Shown: one piece after another, positions 51,122 through 63,205 of the stretch
Layout of the letters: each line of letters opens with the position of its first letter
How positions within the stretch are numbered: position 1 is the stretch's first letter
NCBI GenBank assembly: GCA_030180135.1
Contig: CM058231.1
Span: 34,537,034-34,601,033 of the forward strand
Length of the DNA stretch: 64,000 nucleotides
Source of the DNA: Orychophragmus violaceus
Lineage: Eukaryota; Streptophyta; Magnoliopsida; Brassicales; Brassicaceae
Reading direction: 5' to 3'
Notes under the pieces: model-generated
Databases searched by the model: none
What the model saw: the letters and a program-made list of their open reading frames with translations, nothing else
What the model was told of the DNA's origin: nothing
Translations under genes and position numbers: made by a program

Positions 51122-52990
51122 GGTTGATACTCGCAGTTTATTTTGAATAAATCTAGAAATAAAATTGTAAACAGTACAATACGAATCGTCTAGGGCAAGA
51201 ACCTTTATAGATTCTAAAAGTTATGAGCAAAAGATGTAAAGATAGAAAGACAACTCTTGCTTTAATATAGATGCTTGGGACTTTTCGTTTTTTACTATTA
51301 GTAACCGCCGTATTTTTATTATTATTAACAATTAATAATCACAGATAAGTACCTATTTGTTTCAAGTTGGTATATGTAACATATCTGCAAACTTTATTCG
51401 GAATATAAGGACTAATGAGAACATGAAAAAATATTGGCAAAAGACTATGTTATCGGGACAATCGGGCTTTTAGATATCTACTATAAATTCACACTTTTAT
51501 AGTAATTCTCAAATGAATGTTAGTTCACCTATCATTAGACCTTAGCCTCTCCTTTTATGGGACAGAATAACAAAACAGAACTAAAAAATCATATTAATCA
51601 ATATAATACTGAAGAATAAGGAAGTAATAGAAAACATAGAAATCCTTTTCTATAGAAATTCTCAAACGTTTGAGAGTTCACCTCACATCATTAAACTATA
51701 GCTTCTTCTTGTATGGGACCAAACGAACAAAAGAGAATAAAAAACCAAAAATATAGAAATCCTTTCAAAACCGATAAGAAGAAGAAAGCAACATAAATGA
51801 GAACGAATCATTTGACATTTTCATTTTGATGATTCGGAAGAAAACTTTCATGGCCAATGAGAAAACACTTATTCGGACTATAGGCTCATTAGGACAACCG
51901 GGACATGTGATGTGAACTAACACCGTCTTGGCAACAACCATCAATCGGACTTTTAGATCTCAAAAATAAATTCACACTCCTTTCTATAGAAATTTTCAGA
52001 CGTTTGTTAGTTCACATAATATCGTTAAACTTTAGCTTCTTCTTTCATGGGACCAAACGAACAAAACAGAACCAAAAAAACCAAAAACATAGAAATCTTT
52101 GAAAACCGGAAAGAAAAAGAAAGCAATAGAAATGAAAACGGATCAGATGACCAACGTTTTGATGATCCGGAATAAAACTTCCACGGCCAATGAGAAAAAC
52201 AAATGATACAGAAAGCTTTTTGAAATTTTGGAAGATGCAGACGATTGTGTTTCTAAGCCACCCCAAGCTCACTTTATATAGGATTTCAAAACTTCTCTCG
52301 AAAGCTTGGTATATGCCCTACAATATCTTTTTCCAAACTCGAAATAATAGGATATTCAGAAAGACATTAAGCTTTTTTTTAAGGAAATGAATTAATTGCA
52401 TGAACTTAAATCGAGCTGATGGCATTCCTGTAAATAAATCGAACCCCAAACCCATTTTTTTATTTTTGGGCTTGCCATGTCACACTTCCACGTCATCATT
52501 ATCCACCTTTGGAGCCCTCTCGTGACGACATATCAGCATTCGTCCAAAATTACTTCTCATTTAAAGGTATAGATAATTGCTCCTATAACAAAAAGGATAA
52601 AAAAAACATAGAAACAAAATCAATCAGTATTTTAGAATTTTAGTTTGGTAGCATTATATCCAAAATAACGATACACTCTTGGAATCTCGGAAACTGATGA
52701 CAAAGAACACGGCAAAAAGCGAATCTGAGAAAGGATGAAAATCGTTAAAATGGAACTAGGAAATGGTTTCATCCGACAACCTATGCAAAGAGTCATTCCT
52801 CAACGATGGTAGAGAGGCTCGATTACTGATTGTCCTTATCATCTAATCGACTCTCACTAACACACCTAGATCCGACTCGAGCCATGATTACACTAACTAA
52901 AGAAGCTTAATGGCGGCTGTTTATTCCCCCACAAAATCTTTCTCCGATGTCAGCGGGAATCGAAACCACGCATCACCACTCTGTAGCCTT
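51122..52990. other. non-coding DNA with a diverged dispersed repeat
   Basis: No gene recognised. It holds three diverged copies of a ~105-bp sequence (separate entry). Around 52440-52560 there is a GC-richer stretch (CCACGTCATCATTATCC) followed by more AT-rich DNA. Confidence 0.4.
51490..52090 (+). repeat. three diverged copies of a ~105-bp repeat
   Basis: Copies near 51488-51590, 51648-51757 and 51974-52085 share, in order, TCTATAGAAATT, CTCAAACGTTTG, GTTCAC, CATTAAACT-TAGCTTCTTCTT and ATGGGACCAAACGAACAAAA with many mismatches. A related phrase about aiming for TCATTTGACATTTTGATGATTCGGAA lies between the second and third copies and again after the third. Origin unknown. Confidence 0.55.
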
Positions 52991-54150
52991 ACTATCTCCT
53001 CCTAGATCTAGAAGAACGAGACCAAAGCAAACCGGTTAGACCAAAACCAATGCAAAAACCCACCAGGTCCAAGGCAAACAAGACAGTCGCAACCTCACAT
53101 AAATTACAGGCCCGTGAAACTGCTGGAAACCTAGCTGAAGAAAAATGTATGCAGCCGCAAGAGAGCATTAAACGCCCCCTCCGCAAAATGAGGAGAGACA
53201 ACACCTTCTTCACTTCCCGCCTGCTCCTTGACCGCGAGCGAAAAAGAGAGAACCGTACTGAAGGAGATATAAGAAATAAAGAAACAGATCTGAAAACCTT
53301 GCCCGACTGCGACACCGAAAACCCAGGAGCCATCACCACCAAACGCTTCGCGTCCGCCGAAGCCAATCAGAATACGTCGGGCAACCACCACAGCAGCAAG
53401 AAAGACAAAACCGTAGAAACCCCGCGAGGAAACACTGACTAAACCCAAGAGAACCGTGAGACTGCTGTCCTCGGGTTGAGACATGGCGTCACCGAAAAGT
53501 CTAGGCTTGCCGCTGCTCGCCGTCACACAAAGAAGAAAAACACCGAGTAGAGCTGAGGCTGGAACCAGAAGAGACCTACGACAACAAATCTACACATCGG
53601 TTATGACCACCAGAGCAAAAACGAGACATGGGAGCCCTCTCACGCCACCGGACGACGCCGGGAAGCGAAGTGGTAGACAAGACGCGGCGGATCTGTCTAC
53701 AAAAAAAAATCATCGGTTTGAAGAGAAAAGATAAGGCGCGTGTTAAGGACACGCCAAAAAAAGGAAAGAATCACGTGATTGCGTGGAAAAAAACATGATT
53801 TGATGGTGTTATTTTTTTGTTGGTAGTATATTCTTGATATATTTCCATGGTTTTAGACAGGGTAATACAAATTATATGTTTGATTCACTTTGATTCAGTA
53901 ATTGATTTGATTTGAACCCAAAAAAATCGGGATAAGTGTAATGATTCAAACCAAAACAAATACTCAACCACTGGATAACCACCGGTTATCCATGAGATGA
54001 AGTTGGCTAATGGTTAAGCGAAGAAATTGGTCGTTGTTGTGCTCTTGATTTAATTTTCGTTGAAAGAGATGCTTTACGCTATGTTATAAAATATTAATAA
54101 AAGTTGGTCTCAGGTCAAGGAGGGGATTAGGACCCAGATCCAAACATGTG
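52991..54150. other. GC-richer unrecognised stretch (possible decayed coding or LINE 5' sequence)
   Basis: 53040-53750 differs in composition from its AT-rich surroundings and is open in several frames on both strands (130 codons on +, 124-131 on -), but no product is recognisable and the long frames overlap each other, which points to composition and not to a gene. 53751-54150 is AT-rich with nothing recognised. Confidence 0.35.
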
Positions 54151-55235
54151 TTATTATTATTTTTTTTTTAAATTGTTAAATTGTATTCCATCAAAAAGAC
54201 ATGTTTACATCAATGTGCAGCTATTTTGAGTTGGAGATACACCACATTTCCCCATCGTAAATCAAAGGTCCCTAGACTATTAATCTAGTTTAAAACCAGA
54301 ACCGCAAACACTCTGAGAGCTTCGTATCCCTTTGATTTTGGATTGATAGAAGTCTATTTCTCATAATTGTGTCCAACAGTTTTGCTAGTCTTGTAGCCGT
54401 TGCAGGTTGGTTCCCATATTTTCTCCCATTTCATTCCTTCCAAATACAGTAGACAGACGCATGAAATGCATACTGAAAGGTTAAAGTCTCCACCTGGTTT
54501 CGCTTATTATCAGAGATCAGCTAAGACATGGTTGTCCAAGAGGTTATCTTTGTTGCAGAATTCCATAATTAAGGCTTCTCCATATGCTAGAAGATAATAC
54601 GCAATCGAAGAACAAGTGATTAACTGTTTCGTTTGGACAATTACACATCATACATGTTGTATTTACAATCCCTGGCCAATTGAAATTCGATCTCCTGTTG
54701 TTAGCCTATTTTTTTCTGCCATCCATACCACGAATGAGGATTTGGGTGTGGCATGTGTGAACCAAAAAGCTTTGCTCCATTTCCATTTTAGAGCATTTTG
54801 TCGAAGCTGACTCCATGTTTGTTTTGTCGAGAAAGAAGCTTTAAAGGTGCCATTAATCTATTTCCAAAGCGCTACATCAGCCTTTTTTCTTCTCAAGTTA
54901 TTCAGCTTGTCAATTTCATACTCCACTGCATTGAGGAAGTCACTTCAATGTCGTCTTCGGCAGTGAGATTTCAAAACCTCCTCCATTGTTGTAGTCTCAT
55001 GGATACCTAGGTCACTAAACCGAGTCAAACGCCTTTGATATGTCGATTTTCATCGCATACCTTGGCCATACGTCTCCCTATGATAGTCCTTTACTAACTA
55101 TGTCGCTAATAACATATTCTCCATAAGTAGTATGTCCTTAATAATGGCTGACTGGTTCAAAGCAATAAACTGTGGTAGCATTACCTTCAACCGATTGGCT
55201 ATGACTTTGAGATCAACTTGTACAGAACATTACAG
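54151..55235 (-). mobile_element. L1-type LINE fragment with internal deletion
   Basis: On the minus strand a reverse-transcriptase piece comes first (55230-55015): KVIANRLKVMLPQFIALNQS, then LLMENMLLAT and KSTYQRRLTRF-like decay where relatives read KIDISKAFDSV. It is followed after only ~170 bp by the reverse-transcriptase zinc-binding domain (54890-54600): FKASFSTKQTWSQLRQNALK, KAFWFTHATPKSSFVVWMAE and NRLTTGDRIS. In intact LINEs these two parts are over a kilobase apart, so the middle is deleted. The 3' end is an A-rich tail (about 54170-54151). Several stops; a dead copy. Confidence 0.75.
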
Positions 55236-56820
55236 CAATAAAATATAAGAAATATATACATTCTTAGCACGGAAATGATGATATAATAGATGTTTCATAG
55301 CGAATTCGTAAATTATATGTCATCAGCTGCCATCATAGGTATCTCTGTAACGCCCCTTTCCCGTTATCCGCTGACCGACGAGCTGACCGGTCAACAATCA
55401 AACAAGAACATGACCAAGTCGAACCCGAGCAAGTCACACAGAAAAGAGTTGTCACAAGACGAAGCCAGAGACAGATCGGTTTGAGACAGAGGCTCGCACT
55501 AACCCGTCTTTGACCCCGCTATCCTCACTTCCATGATACAAAGCTTTTCAACCCGTATCATTTCCGTGAGTTGTGTCGGTTCGGACAAAACACAATATCA
55601 GGAAAGCGTATTCATTTCTGAGTAATCAAACGTTGCATACAACGTTTACCAGTCTTTACAAAACAATTTTCATTAATAAAAGGATCGTCGTGTTGCAACA
55701 CATAATGGTACTAAATAGTACCAAAAGCCGAACCGAAATAAAATCTCAAAACCGTCGAATCAAAATCCCGCCACAAGCAATCCCGAGACTACACCGAGGA
55801 TCTCCCGCGTCCGCCGCTGCTAAACCTGAAAACCACAAAAAGAGTCTAATGAGCGATCTAAGATCACCCAGCGAGACGGCTCCCCACTACAGCTGCTAGT
55901 CTATCTAGCATCTACAAACTCCCGTCCCAAAATCCCAAAACAACAATCAATACGATAAACGGTCGATCACGCACTACCACGTCGCGTCGAACCCACAACA
56001 CACAATCATTCAAATAACAACAACAACACCAACACAAGAGTAATCAAGGGAATCGAGAACACTGCGGCACATGCTCCCGATTGAAACTCGATCTATCTAT
56101 CGCACAACACCAACCACACCAACACAACACTGGGCCCCTACGATCTCGGTAATTTCCACGGGTTCTCATTGTCACCAACATGGTAACTAACCCCACGACT
56201 CCTAGACGTCAACACAAAGTCCAACGGCTAGGACACTGTTCTCAGCCCATCGATACGCAGTGACTCCGGTTACCCCCGGCAACCCGAGTTTCCATGCGAT
56301 TCGGCCCTAGGACATGACCCCGTATTCTCCGAATTACACACCTACCGGCGTCACCCAGTAGGTTAACACCATGACCAGCCCCACTGCCCGAAGGCACGTG
56401 TCCAATCAGGTAACTACCCGAGGATCCAATCGGGTCGGAAGTACCGGAACGTAACCAAACACCTAGACTTGCGGGATCTAACGCACCTTAGAGTCCTAGT
56501 GCATAAAAGTAAACACGCAGACTCGTTCGGACTCTAGCAATCATACTCCATCAATAATCAACAACAATCCCACCACCACGTCCCGCAAGTCTACACACAC
56601 ACGCACACACAAACACCACCGCTCTGACTGGGCACCACCCCAAGTCAGCAACCACGACTTACCCGGTCCCGTGACCAAGTTAAGTAACCACACGGATCGC
56701 TCGGCCCAACACCGAGACGATCTAATAGGCCTGCACAAAAAGCTCAACAGCAACACACAACAACACCACCACACAATAACATCATCACCACACAATCAGG
56801 CCTATTAGGGGTTCATAAGT

Positions 56821-56960
56821 CTTTTAACCAATTCACGTCCGCTACCTTGGATTAGCGGATTGCTAATCCGTAGACGGCCCATATCTCACTAATGTTCACT
56901 TTTAACCCATTCAAGTCCGCTACCTTGGATTAGCGGATTGCTAATCCGTAGACGGCCCAT
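56821..56960. repeat. 78-bp tandem duplication with a perfect hairpin
   Basis: 56821-56882 and 56899-56960 are near-identical. Each contains GGATTAGC and its reverse complement GCTAATCC around a 5-base loop, a perfect 8-bp stem. Confidence 0.8.
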
Positions 56961-57649
56961 GACCAATCACATGCTTTACACATCACATTCCCTTTTCTTA
57001 ACCTCCCCCGAATTTCTTTTATTCAATTCCCGATCCGTCGGTTTAGAGCTAGTAGCTTACTAAACTCCCCGACGTCTCATCTTTCCTTTACTTAATTCAT
57101 TCACTTTTCTTTAACGTTCAACTCAATCCCGATATCGATTCATACACCTTACGCTTATTAGGTTTAATTCCATCTTTTAACCCCGTCTTAATTCCCGTAC
57201 TTAGATTCATTCGATATCGTTCTTTACATACGTATATATGCATATACGGCCTTATCATGCCACGGCTATATGCATGCAACAATCAACGTCACTACCAACC
57301 TAACGGCACACAACATGTTTAATCCGTTTAATTTCCACAACCCTAACATGCGTCTTAAACCTTAACCGGTTTATCGTTAATCACCAAATTCAAGTCTCAT
57401 TCATAATCAAATCACATCCGGGTATGCAAACCCTAACTCTACGGTTTATCATTTCTTGTTCTATATGCTCCATCTACGGTGTATGAGCTGACTCACCGTG
57501 ATTGGTCGGAATGAACGGCACGGATGCGGATACGACTACCCGAGACCCCGAACTCAACCTGAACCTCCCGAACACCCGAATACGAACTCCGAAGCTTCCC
57601 GAACACCCGTACACAAACCGCAAATCATAATCTGGCCGGAGTCAAAGCG

Positions 57650-57993
57650 TTGACCGGCGTTGACCACGACGTTGACCGGCGTTGACTTTGACCCCGGTTG
57701 ACCGTTGACTTTGACCGTTGACCGTTGACTTTGACCTTGACCAATCTTGAACCGGTTGACCCAATCTGAACCAACTGAACCACCTCAATCGAACCAAACC
57801 AACTGAACCGGTCTAAATCGAACCGGTTAGATTAAACCGGTTTATGTCAAATCATTGACCGGTTTAACCAACCGTTGACCAAGGCTTGACCAAGCCTAAA
57901 CCAACCCAATTCTTGCACCAAACTGTTGCTAAACCACCCACAGTGAACCGGCGGAGGAGAGAGAGCGTTGACCGGCGGTGGTCCGGCGTTGAC
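57650..57993 (+). promoter_or_regulatory. cluster of at least 18 W-box cores (TTGAC) in the solo LTR
   Basis: TTGACC or TTGACT occurs at least 18 times on one strand in about 345 bp, first as GTTGACCGGC spacers and then as alternating TTGACTTTGACC. TTGAC[CT] is the core bound by WRKY transcription factors. The density comes from short-period duplication; whether WRKY factors bind is not shown by sequence. Confidence 0.65.
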
Positions 57994-59017
57994 CGGCCGG
58001 CGACTCAAGTGACGATCTACATATCAAACTGATCGGAAAGAGGAGATCTATGCATCTGGAGCTTCAAAACGTCCAGATCTGATGCAGGATGAGAGAGATA
58101 CACCCAAACCCTAACTGCGGCTGATCTCCGGCCAGATTCCGGCGACCTCCGGCGACGGCGGTTCTGATTGGCTGGATGGCGGTTGTAGAGGAGGAGGAGA
58201 GGAATCCACTGGGCTTTGCAGAAGTGTATTAGGGTTTATATTGGGGAGATATGGTGTTTTTGGTGATTGAAGGTCTTAAGAACACTTACACTTAAGGTGT
58301 TCTTGAGGTTTTCCTTTGAATCTTCAAAGTTTCCTGGATTTTTCTGGGTTATTGGGATGAATCTAGAGAGAAGGGAGAGCATCTGGTCGTGGGTGAGGCT
58401 AGAGAGAGATTGAGACACACAAAAATAAATTTTGTGTAAGATGCAATGGATAAGTCTTCACATGCCACTTTCCATAATGGCTTGACACCTCAACAGGGAA
58501 GGCTGGCGACCTGGTGGTGAGACAACTGTCTCTGGAGCTTGCTCTGATCCACAAAACTCAAGCCCAAAACCGGCCCAACTCATGTCTAAACCCTTCTTGC
58601 AATTTCTTCTCGGTTTGCTCGGTTTCGCGATAATTGTTTTAGAAACTCCTTCACGATTACCATAAATCCCAAAACCTCCATAATCTGATTCTCCCTGATT
58701 TTAGATGAATTTAGCAACTTGAATCACCTCATTTGGAGTTTCCTAGCTCCGGTTATGAGTTTCCGAAGTTTTCCCGGTTTTCTCGGTTTTCACTCCGATA
58801 AGCCGAAAAACCCGTTTCTGCTCCGTTTCTTCAAATTCTAGTCTTGTAAATGTTCTTTATGTATTAAAACAAGAACATTTGGCCCGTCTCGGCTTCTGTC
58901 TCGTACTTTGGCAAAATTACGATTTTGCCCCTGGGTTTGGCAAAATTACAATTTTGCCCCTGTTGACTTTTCTTCTGCCCGTTGACCATATTTTTGAATA
59001 CAGGGTATTACAATCTC

Positions 59018-60025
59018 CCCTTACGATAGCATTGCTTTTGTATGGTACGATAAGTGCAGATACGATAGCAATCATAAATATGTTGTAACACAATAATTCG
59101 TAGATAACTTTTAGCGATATGATATAAGATTGTAACTGGTTTTTTTTTTTTGCTATTGTAGGTTTTTTCAAAGAGTTATCTATTGTTTTATTATCCAGTC
59201 ATATTTTGCATAATAAAAGCATGAACCATTCATAAGACAAATTCATAACATAAGTTTGAATCCAATCTATATCATAAGTCATTCATCAAACATGACACAA
59301 GTTTGAATTCCAAATAAATAAGACAATACAAAATTTCATTAGCCTAGTCTTAAACTAACTAAAACTAGCTAATCCCGGACCAAAGTTTCTGCATTCCTTG
59401 CATTAATCAATGAACTATTACATCAGTTTAGCAACCACAGTAGCATATTCAAAACCAAAGCATAAGCATCATACTAACACTCACTTCAGTTTCTAAAATT
59501 GAAAAGATGACCATTGCGATGAGAAAACCTAGCAGTGGTTTGATCATATATTAGGCAAGAAAACCAACACCAACCTGCATGAGGAGTCAAAATGTTAAAC
59601 AGATAATAGTGACCAGAATCTTAGTGAAAGTAGACTCGTTTGGTACTGCATATTTCGAAGCTCTTTTATCCCTTTCTTGTTGAAGTTCTTGTGTTGGGGA
59701 TTGCCTTGTTGAGCCTTACTCTCTGTAGTTGTTCTGTGGAACAGAGAGGACGTGGTTGTAATTCAAAGTATAGTTGATATAGTGGATTTTGAGTGGACTA
59801 CGGTCCCGTGATTTTTCCTTCTCACATCGAGGAGGTTTTTCACGTAAAAATTGTCGGTCTCATTTACTTTGCGTTTTGGAGTTGTTTCTGCCATCATACA
59901 TATATCACATAAGTGTGGGAAACTGAATTCCCCTGCGCCGCTTTTGCGTTTCGTGTTTTCCCAACAGTAGATTCATTCAGACCTTCTATATGTGGCGTGT
60001 GATAGTGTCTTGGGGTTTTTAAAGC
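59018..60025. other. no gene recognised upstream of the POLA2-like exons
   Basis: 1 kb between the solo LTR and the first recognisable exon of the DNA polymerase alpha subunit B remnant. I could not find further exons of that gene here; 59640-59960 is mixed, unrecognised sequence. Confidence 0.4.
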
Positions 60026-60636
60026 CCAGCTTGTACCATTTGTGAATTATGAGCATCCAGAGAGTAAGAAAAAAGCTGTTGAGGCCACCTTTAATCAGAA
60101 TTGAAAATTGACTTGGCTTTGGAAAAAAATCAAAGATCTCTAAGTTGTGTTGATTTTTGCAGTTGCAAAATTATGTGGAATTCATGGGTTCAGAAGTACT
60201 AGTGGTTCTGGTGCCACATCTGCTTTTCTCAAAAACTTCCCCTCTCGCTTTCATTCATTTCTCTTGTCTATTTTGACGTGACAACATTCCCCTTGCGTTA
60301 ACAGCCTCCTTTAGACATTAATATACTTAATTCTTCTCATTAACAATTTTCATCACTCAACTCTTCGAGCACTGGTGGATATAGTGACTGCATTCACTTC
60401 TCTTTCTTGTCTCATTCGTACAGATGACCAGTCTGTCAATCCTGAGGACCTTTGAGGCGAACCAGGTAATAAAATCATTGTGATAATTCTCTTCCGAGAA
60501 GGCATATATATTATATCCTCTCAAAGTCCTTAAAATGTATATAACATTAATTGGGGAGGAGATGTCTAGAAACCCAAATGGAGTCTCCATAGATCACATG
60601 TCTAGACTCCCAAGCCATCTCATTCGCCAGCCAAGG

Positions 60637-62069
60637 TGTAACAGACCAAATCTAGGACCCCTAGGATCAAGTGGGTTTGGGCCTAAAGCTCAAGGCCCAA
60701 CTTACTAAATATATAAACCCTAGACCCACTCCCTATATAAAGGAGAGGAGCCTCCTTTTGCACAAAGTTCAGGACTGCCAAGCCCAGCTCGTGACAGGAG
60801 ACAGCCAGTCGACAACCTGCCGTCGTTGGACCTCCGCCAGCCACCGCTTTCGCCTTGCCGGACCACCCCCTGCCGCCACTGATCCGCCGCCGTTCTTCTC
60901 CGGAAAAGTCGCCGGATTTCTCAGATCGATCCTGTTTTTGCTCCTAAACCCCAATCGTCGTATTCTTGACTCGTTTGATTGTAGAATCCTCCGTTCTTTG
61001 CATTCCTAAAGGTTAGATCTCTAGATCTCAGATCTACATCTGATCTCTGATCTTAGATCAGATCTATCCATTAGAAGCGTAGATCTGATCCGTATCTCCC
61101 TCGTCTCTCTCTATCTCCAAATATGTTGTTTGAAACACCTTGTTTGCAGGATCCCCATATCAGTTGTCGGAATCTCCAGATCTATCATCGTATCTCAGCT
61201 CTAGACTAAGGTGAGGACTGGTCGTGATCTCTCTCTCTCTCTCAGTCTATATCAGTGTCGGGACATGAGTTCTTTATTAATAGTATCTTTCCTAGGTAGC
61301 GTACATCTAGCGGATGACTTGTGTTGATGTGATTGAAAGAACTTAGAATCTAGGTTATCACTTAAACCGAAAACGTTAATTGTGATGTATGGGTTGTTTA
61401 GGTTAGTTGTGATTGGCGCCCATGATGACCTTGTGTGGCGGGGCATGTGTCTGATACCGCAAAGGAATTCACGTGTCCTGAATGAAGGTCGTTGGAGAGG
61501 GGTGTGACGCGCCTCCCCACGTGATGTGATGTGATGAGATGTGACCGGTTGGAGCCGGATGATATTGTGGGGCGTACTCGCCAGTTCATGGGTGTGTGCC
61601 AGTCGGTTGGAGTGGGTTATGTGAGCCTCCGGGTGTGGAAGCAAGGTATTATTAGCCTTGGATTTGTATCATTGATGTTGTGCTAGCTTGTGAAGAGATC
61701 GTGGGTTCCTAGAGCATGCTCTCACTGGGTATTCGTGTTGAACCATTACTCAGACCACCTTCGTTGTTGTTTTGCAGGTAATCCCAAAGAGTTGCAGGGG
61801 TAGACGATTGGGTGTGGTGCCATGTTTTGGGAAGTGGGTCTTTTTAGTGTTTCTTTGATTTAATAAAACTTATGCTCATCATTCGTTTTATGTTAAGACT
61901 ATTTCAGTTTTGTTCGGGTTTTTTGTAAGACTTAAGATTTTATTTTTAATAAAGTAAACCGTTTAGATTAAGTGTTGAATTGTGGTTTATGACTTGGTTC
62001 ACGGGTTTGTGGACTATGGCTTAAGAAGCCGATGAGTCATTTGCTGCATCCGATGGAACGGGTGTTACA
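60637..62069 (+). mobile_element. solo LTR, 1433 bp, inside the POLA2-like intron
   Basis: TGTAACAGACC to GGTGTTACA, flanked by CAAGG on both sides (60632-60636, 62070-62074). A TATA box TATATAAA at 60734-60741 and a CT-rich segment after it suggest plus orientation. No internal element coding sequence. Confidence 0.85.
60734..60741 (+). promoter_or_regulatory. TATA box of the second solo LTR
   Basis: TATATAAA about 100 bp inside the LTR, followed by a likely transcription start near 60765-60775 and a CT-rich leader. It would drive transcription toward the remaining POLA2-like exons. Confidence 0.5.
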
Positions 62070-62417
62070 CAAGGTATAACACTAATTTTTTACTCAAACT
62101 ATACTCTCAGATTATATCCTCCGTATCCACCGCCCGAGAGCCTCCCTTATGATTCCTCACTAGCTTCTCAGGAGATTTCATCAATCCTGGACACTCTCCT
62201 ACTTCCATCAGACATGATGTATTTCGTGAAGGTTTAATAGATAGTGGCATCGAATTCAGAAGGTTTGTTGTGTGAATTACTGAATGTTATGAAGGTTTTA
62301 TCCATTGGGAAATTGGACGATGATGCCAAGTCTATGTTTGTAGTAAACCCTGGAAGACTTTCGAAAGGAGAAGGTGCAGGTACTTTTGTTGAGCTTACCT
62401 ACTATTTGTTAGGCTAA

Positions 62418-63200
62418 CTATGGTATTTCATATATAAGAAAAGCTTCTGGTTCCTCTCACTTTCCATGTTACCATTATATGCATCTGAGCGGAAAGATGT
62501 ACAGTAAATTCTCCCCATAAAACCAATCTCTCGGCTGAAATTCAAAAGATTCATGTTTAATAGTAAACAAAAAACAAAGGATGGGGTGGTTTGTTAAAAC
62601 ACAAAATATTAAGGGTTTATACTATAATTTAGTATATTTCCTTTTATTGGGTCAGAAGAAGCCATTCTCACAGAGACACCAGTAAGTAATAAAGGTCTAG
62701 TGTTAAAATCTTCATCATGCTGGAAGTCGAACCTTCTCCGAGTTGAATAGATAGGCGGCCAAGTCGGAAACAGTGCGTTCTCCTTAGTTTTCATAAGTTT
62801 TTTTTAATGTCGATAACCATTGTGTAACCTTTTTCCATGTTTAATTTAATAATGGATGGCTTCGCTTCCCTATATATCTCTATGCTAAAATGTTATAATA
62901 TGAGATAGTAATCGATGTGATGCAGCGTATCTTCGGAAGTCTATCAACAAGATTCGGCATATCTTCTTTTATTTAGTTTGGTGTTTATCTCTTTGGTGTT
63001 TTTATTTTAATCTTAGGATAATGATTAAACTATTTAATAGCTATTTCTTTGTAACTTCAGACTTACGTTTTATTGAAATAATCAAAAAAAAATTTACAAG
63101 CAAACCTAATTCTCTTGATTTTCTATTCGAAACTTGAGTCTTGCGAATCCATGCTCTTCAACTTTGTTGAATTTGCAGGTCTTCTTCGTGCTTACGCTAT
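62418..63200. other. unrecognised DNA, probably ending in a decayed LTR
   Basis: No gene recognised. The part from about 62920 to 63195 has the look of an LTR 3' half (T-rich, ending ...TATGCA just before a tRNA-iMet-like primer site), but I cannot place its left edge. Confidence 0.4.
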
Positions 63201-63205
63201 GCATG

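Larger units (their letters stand above)
55346..59012. mobile_element. solo LTR, 3667 bp
   Basis: Begins TGTAACGCCCC and ends GGGTATTACA, terminal forms usual for Del/Tekay-type gypsy LTRs, with a perfect 5-bp duplication ATCTC on both sides (55341-55345 and 59013-59017). No gag, pol or primer site is inside, so it is a solo LTR left by recombination between the two LTRs of a full element. Minus orientation is more likely: in that direction 59012 begins TGTAATACCC and the segment around 58420-58050 looks like a transcribed leader (CT-rich, then ATG-containing). The large size is notable. Contains a duplicated hairpin segment and a W-box cluster (separate entries). Confidence 0.82.
60026..62417 (+). 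pseudogene. POLA2: DNA polymerase alpha subunit B (primase-complex) gene, 3' part, broken
   Basis: Subunit B tethers primase to DNA polymerase alpha in the nucleus. Readable pieces in order are QLVPFVNYEHPESKKKAVEA (60026-60102), LQNYVEFMGSEVLVVLVPH (60163-60220), MTSLSILRTFEANQ (60424-60465), LIGEEMSRNPNGVSIDHMSR ... LIRQP (to 60635), LYPPYPPPESLPYDSSLASQ ... LLLPSDMMYFVK (62111-62231) and VLSIGKLDDDAKSMFVVNPG ... EGAGTFVEL (from 62295), closing at 62415-62417. The last two exons join in phase with each other and with the exon ending at 60635. Earlier pieces do not join cleanly, and the N-terminal half is missing, so this is a truncated copy. A solo LTR (60637-62069) occupies the intron between 60635 and 62111. 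Confidence 0.7.

Noticed and set aside
53050..53526. Overlapping open frames of 124-131 codons on both strands
   Set aside because: No recognisable product, frames overlap each other on opposite strands, and the stretch is simply GC-richer than its surroundings.
55290..55899. Short open frames at the left end of the solo LTR as genes
   Set aside because: They cross the LTR boundary or lie within it, show no recognisable product, and have no splice or promoter context.
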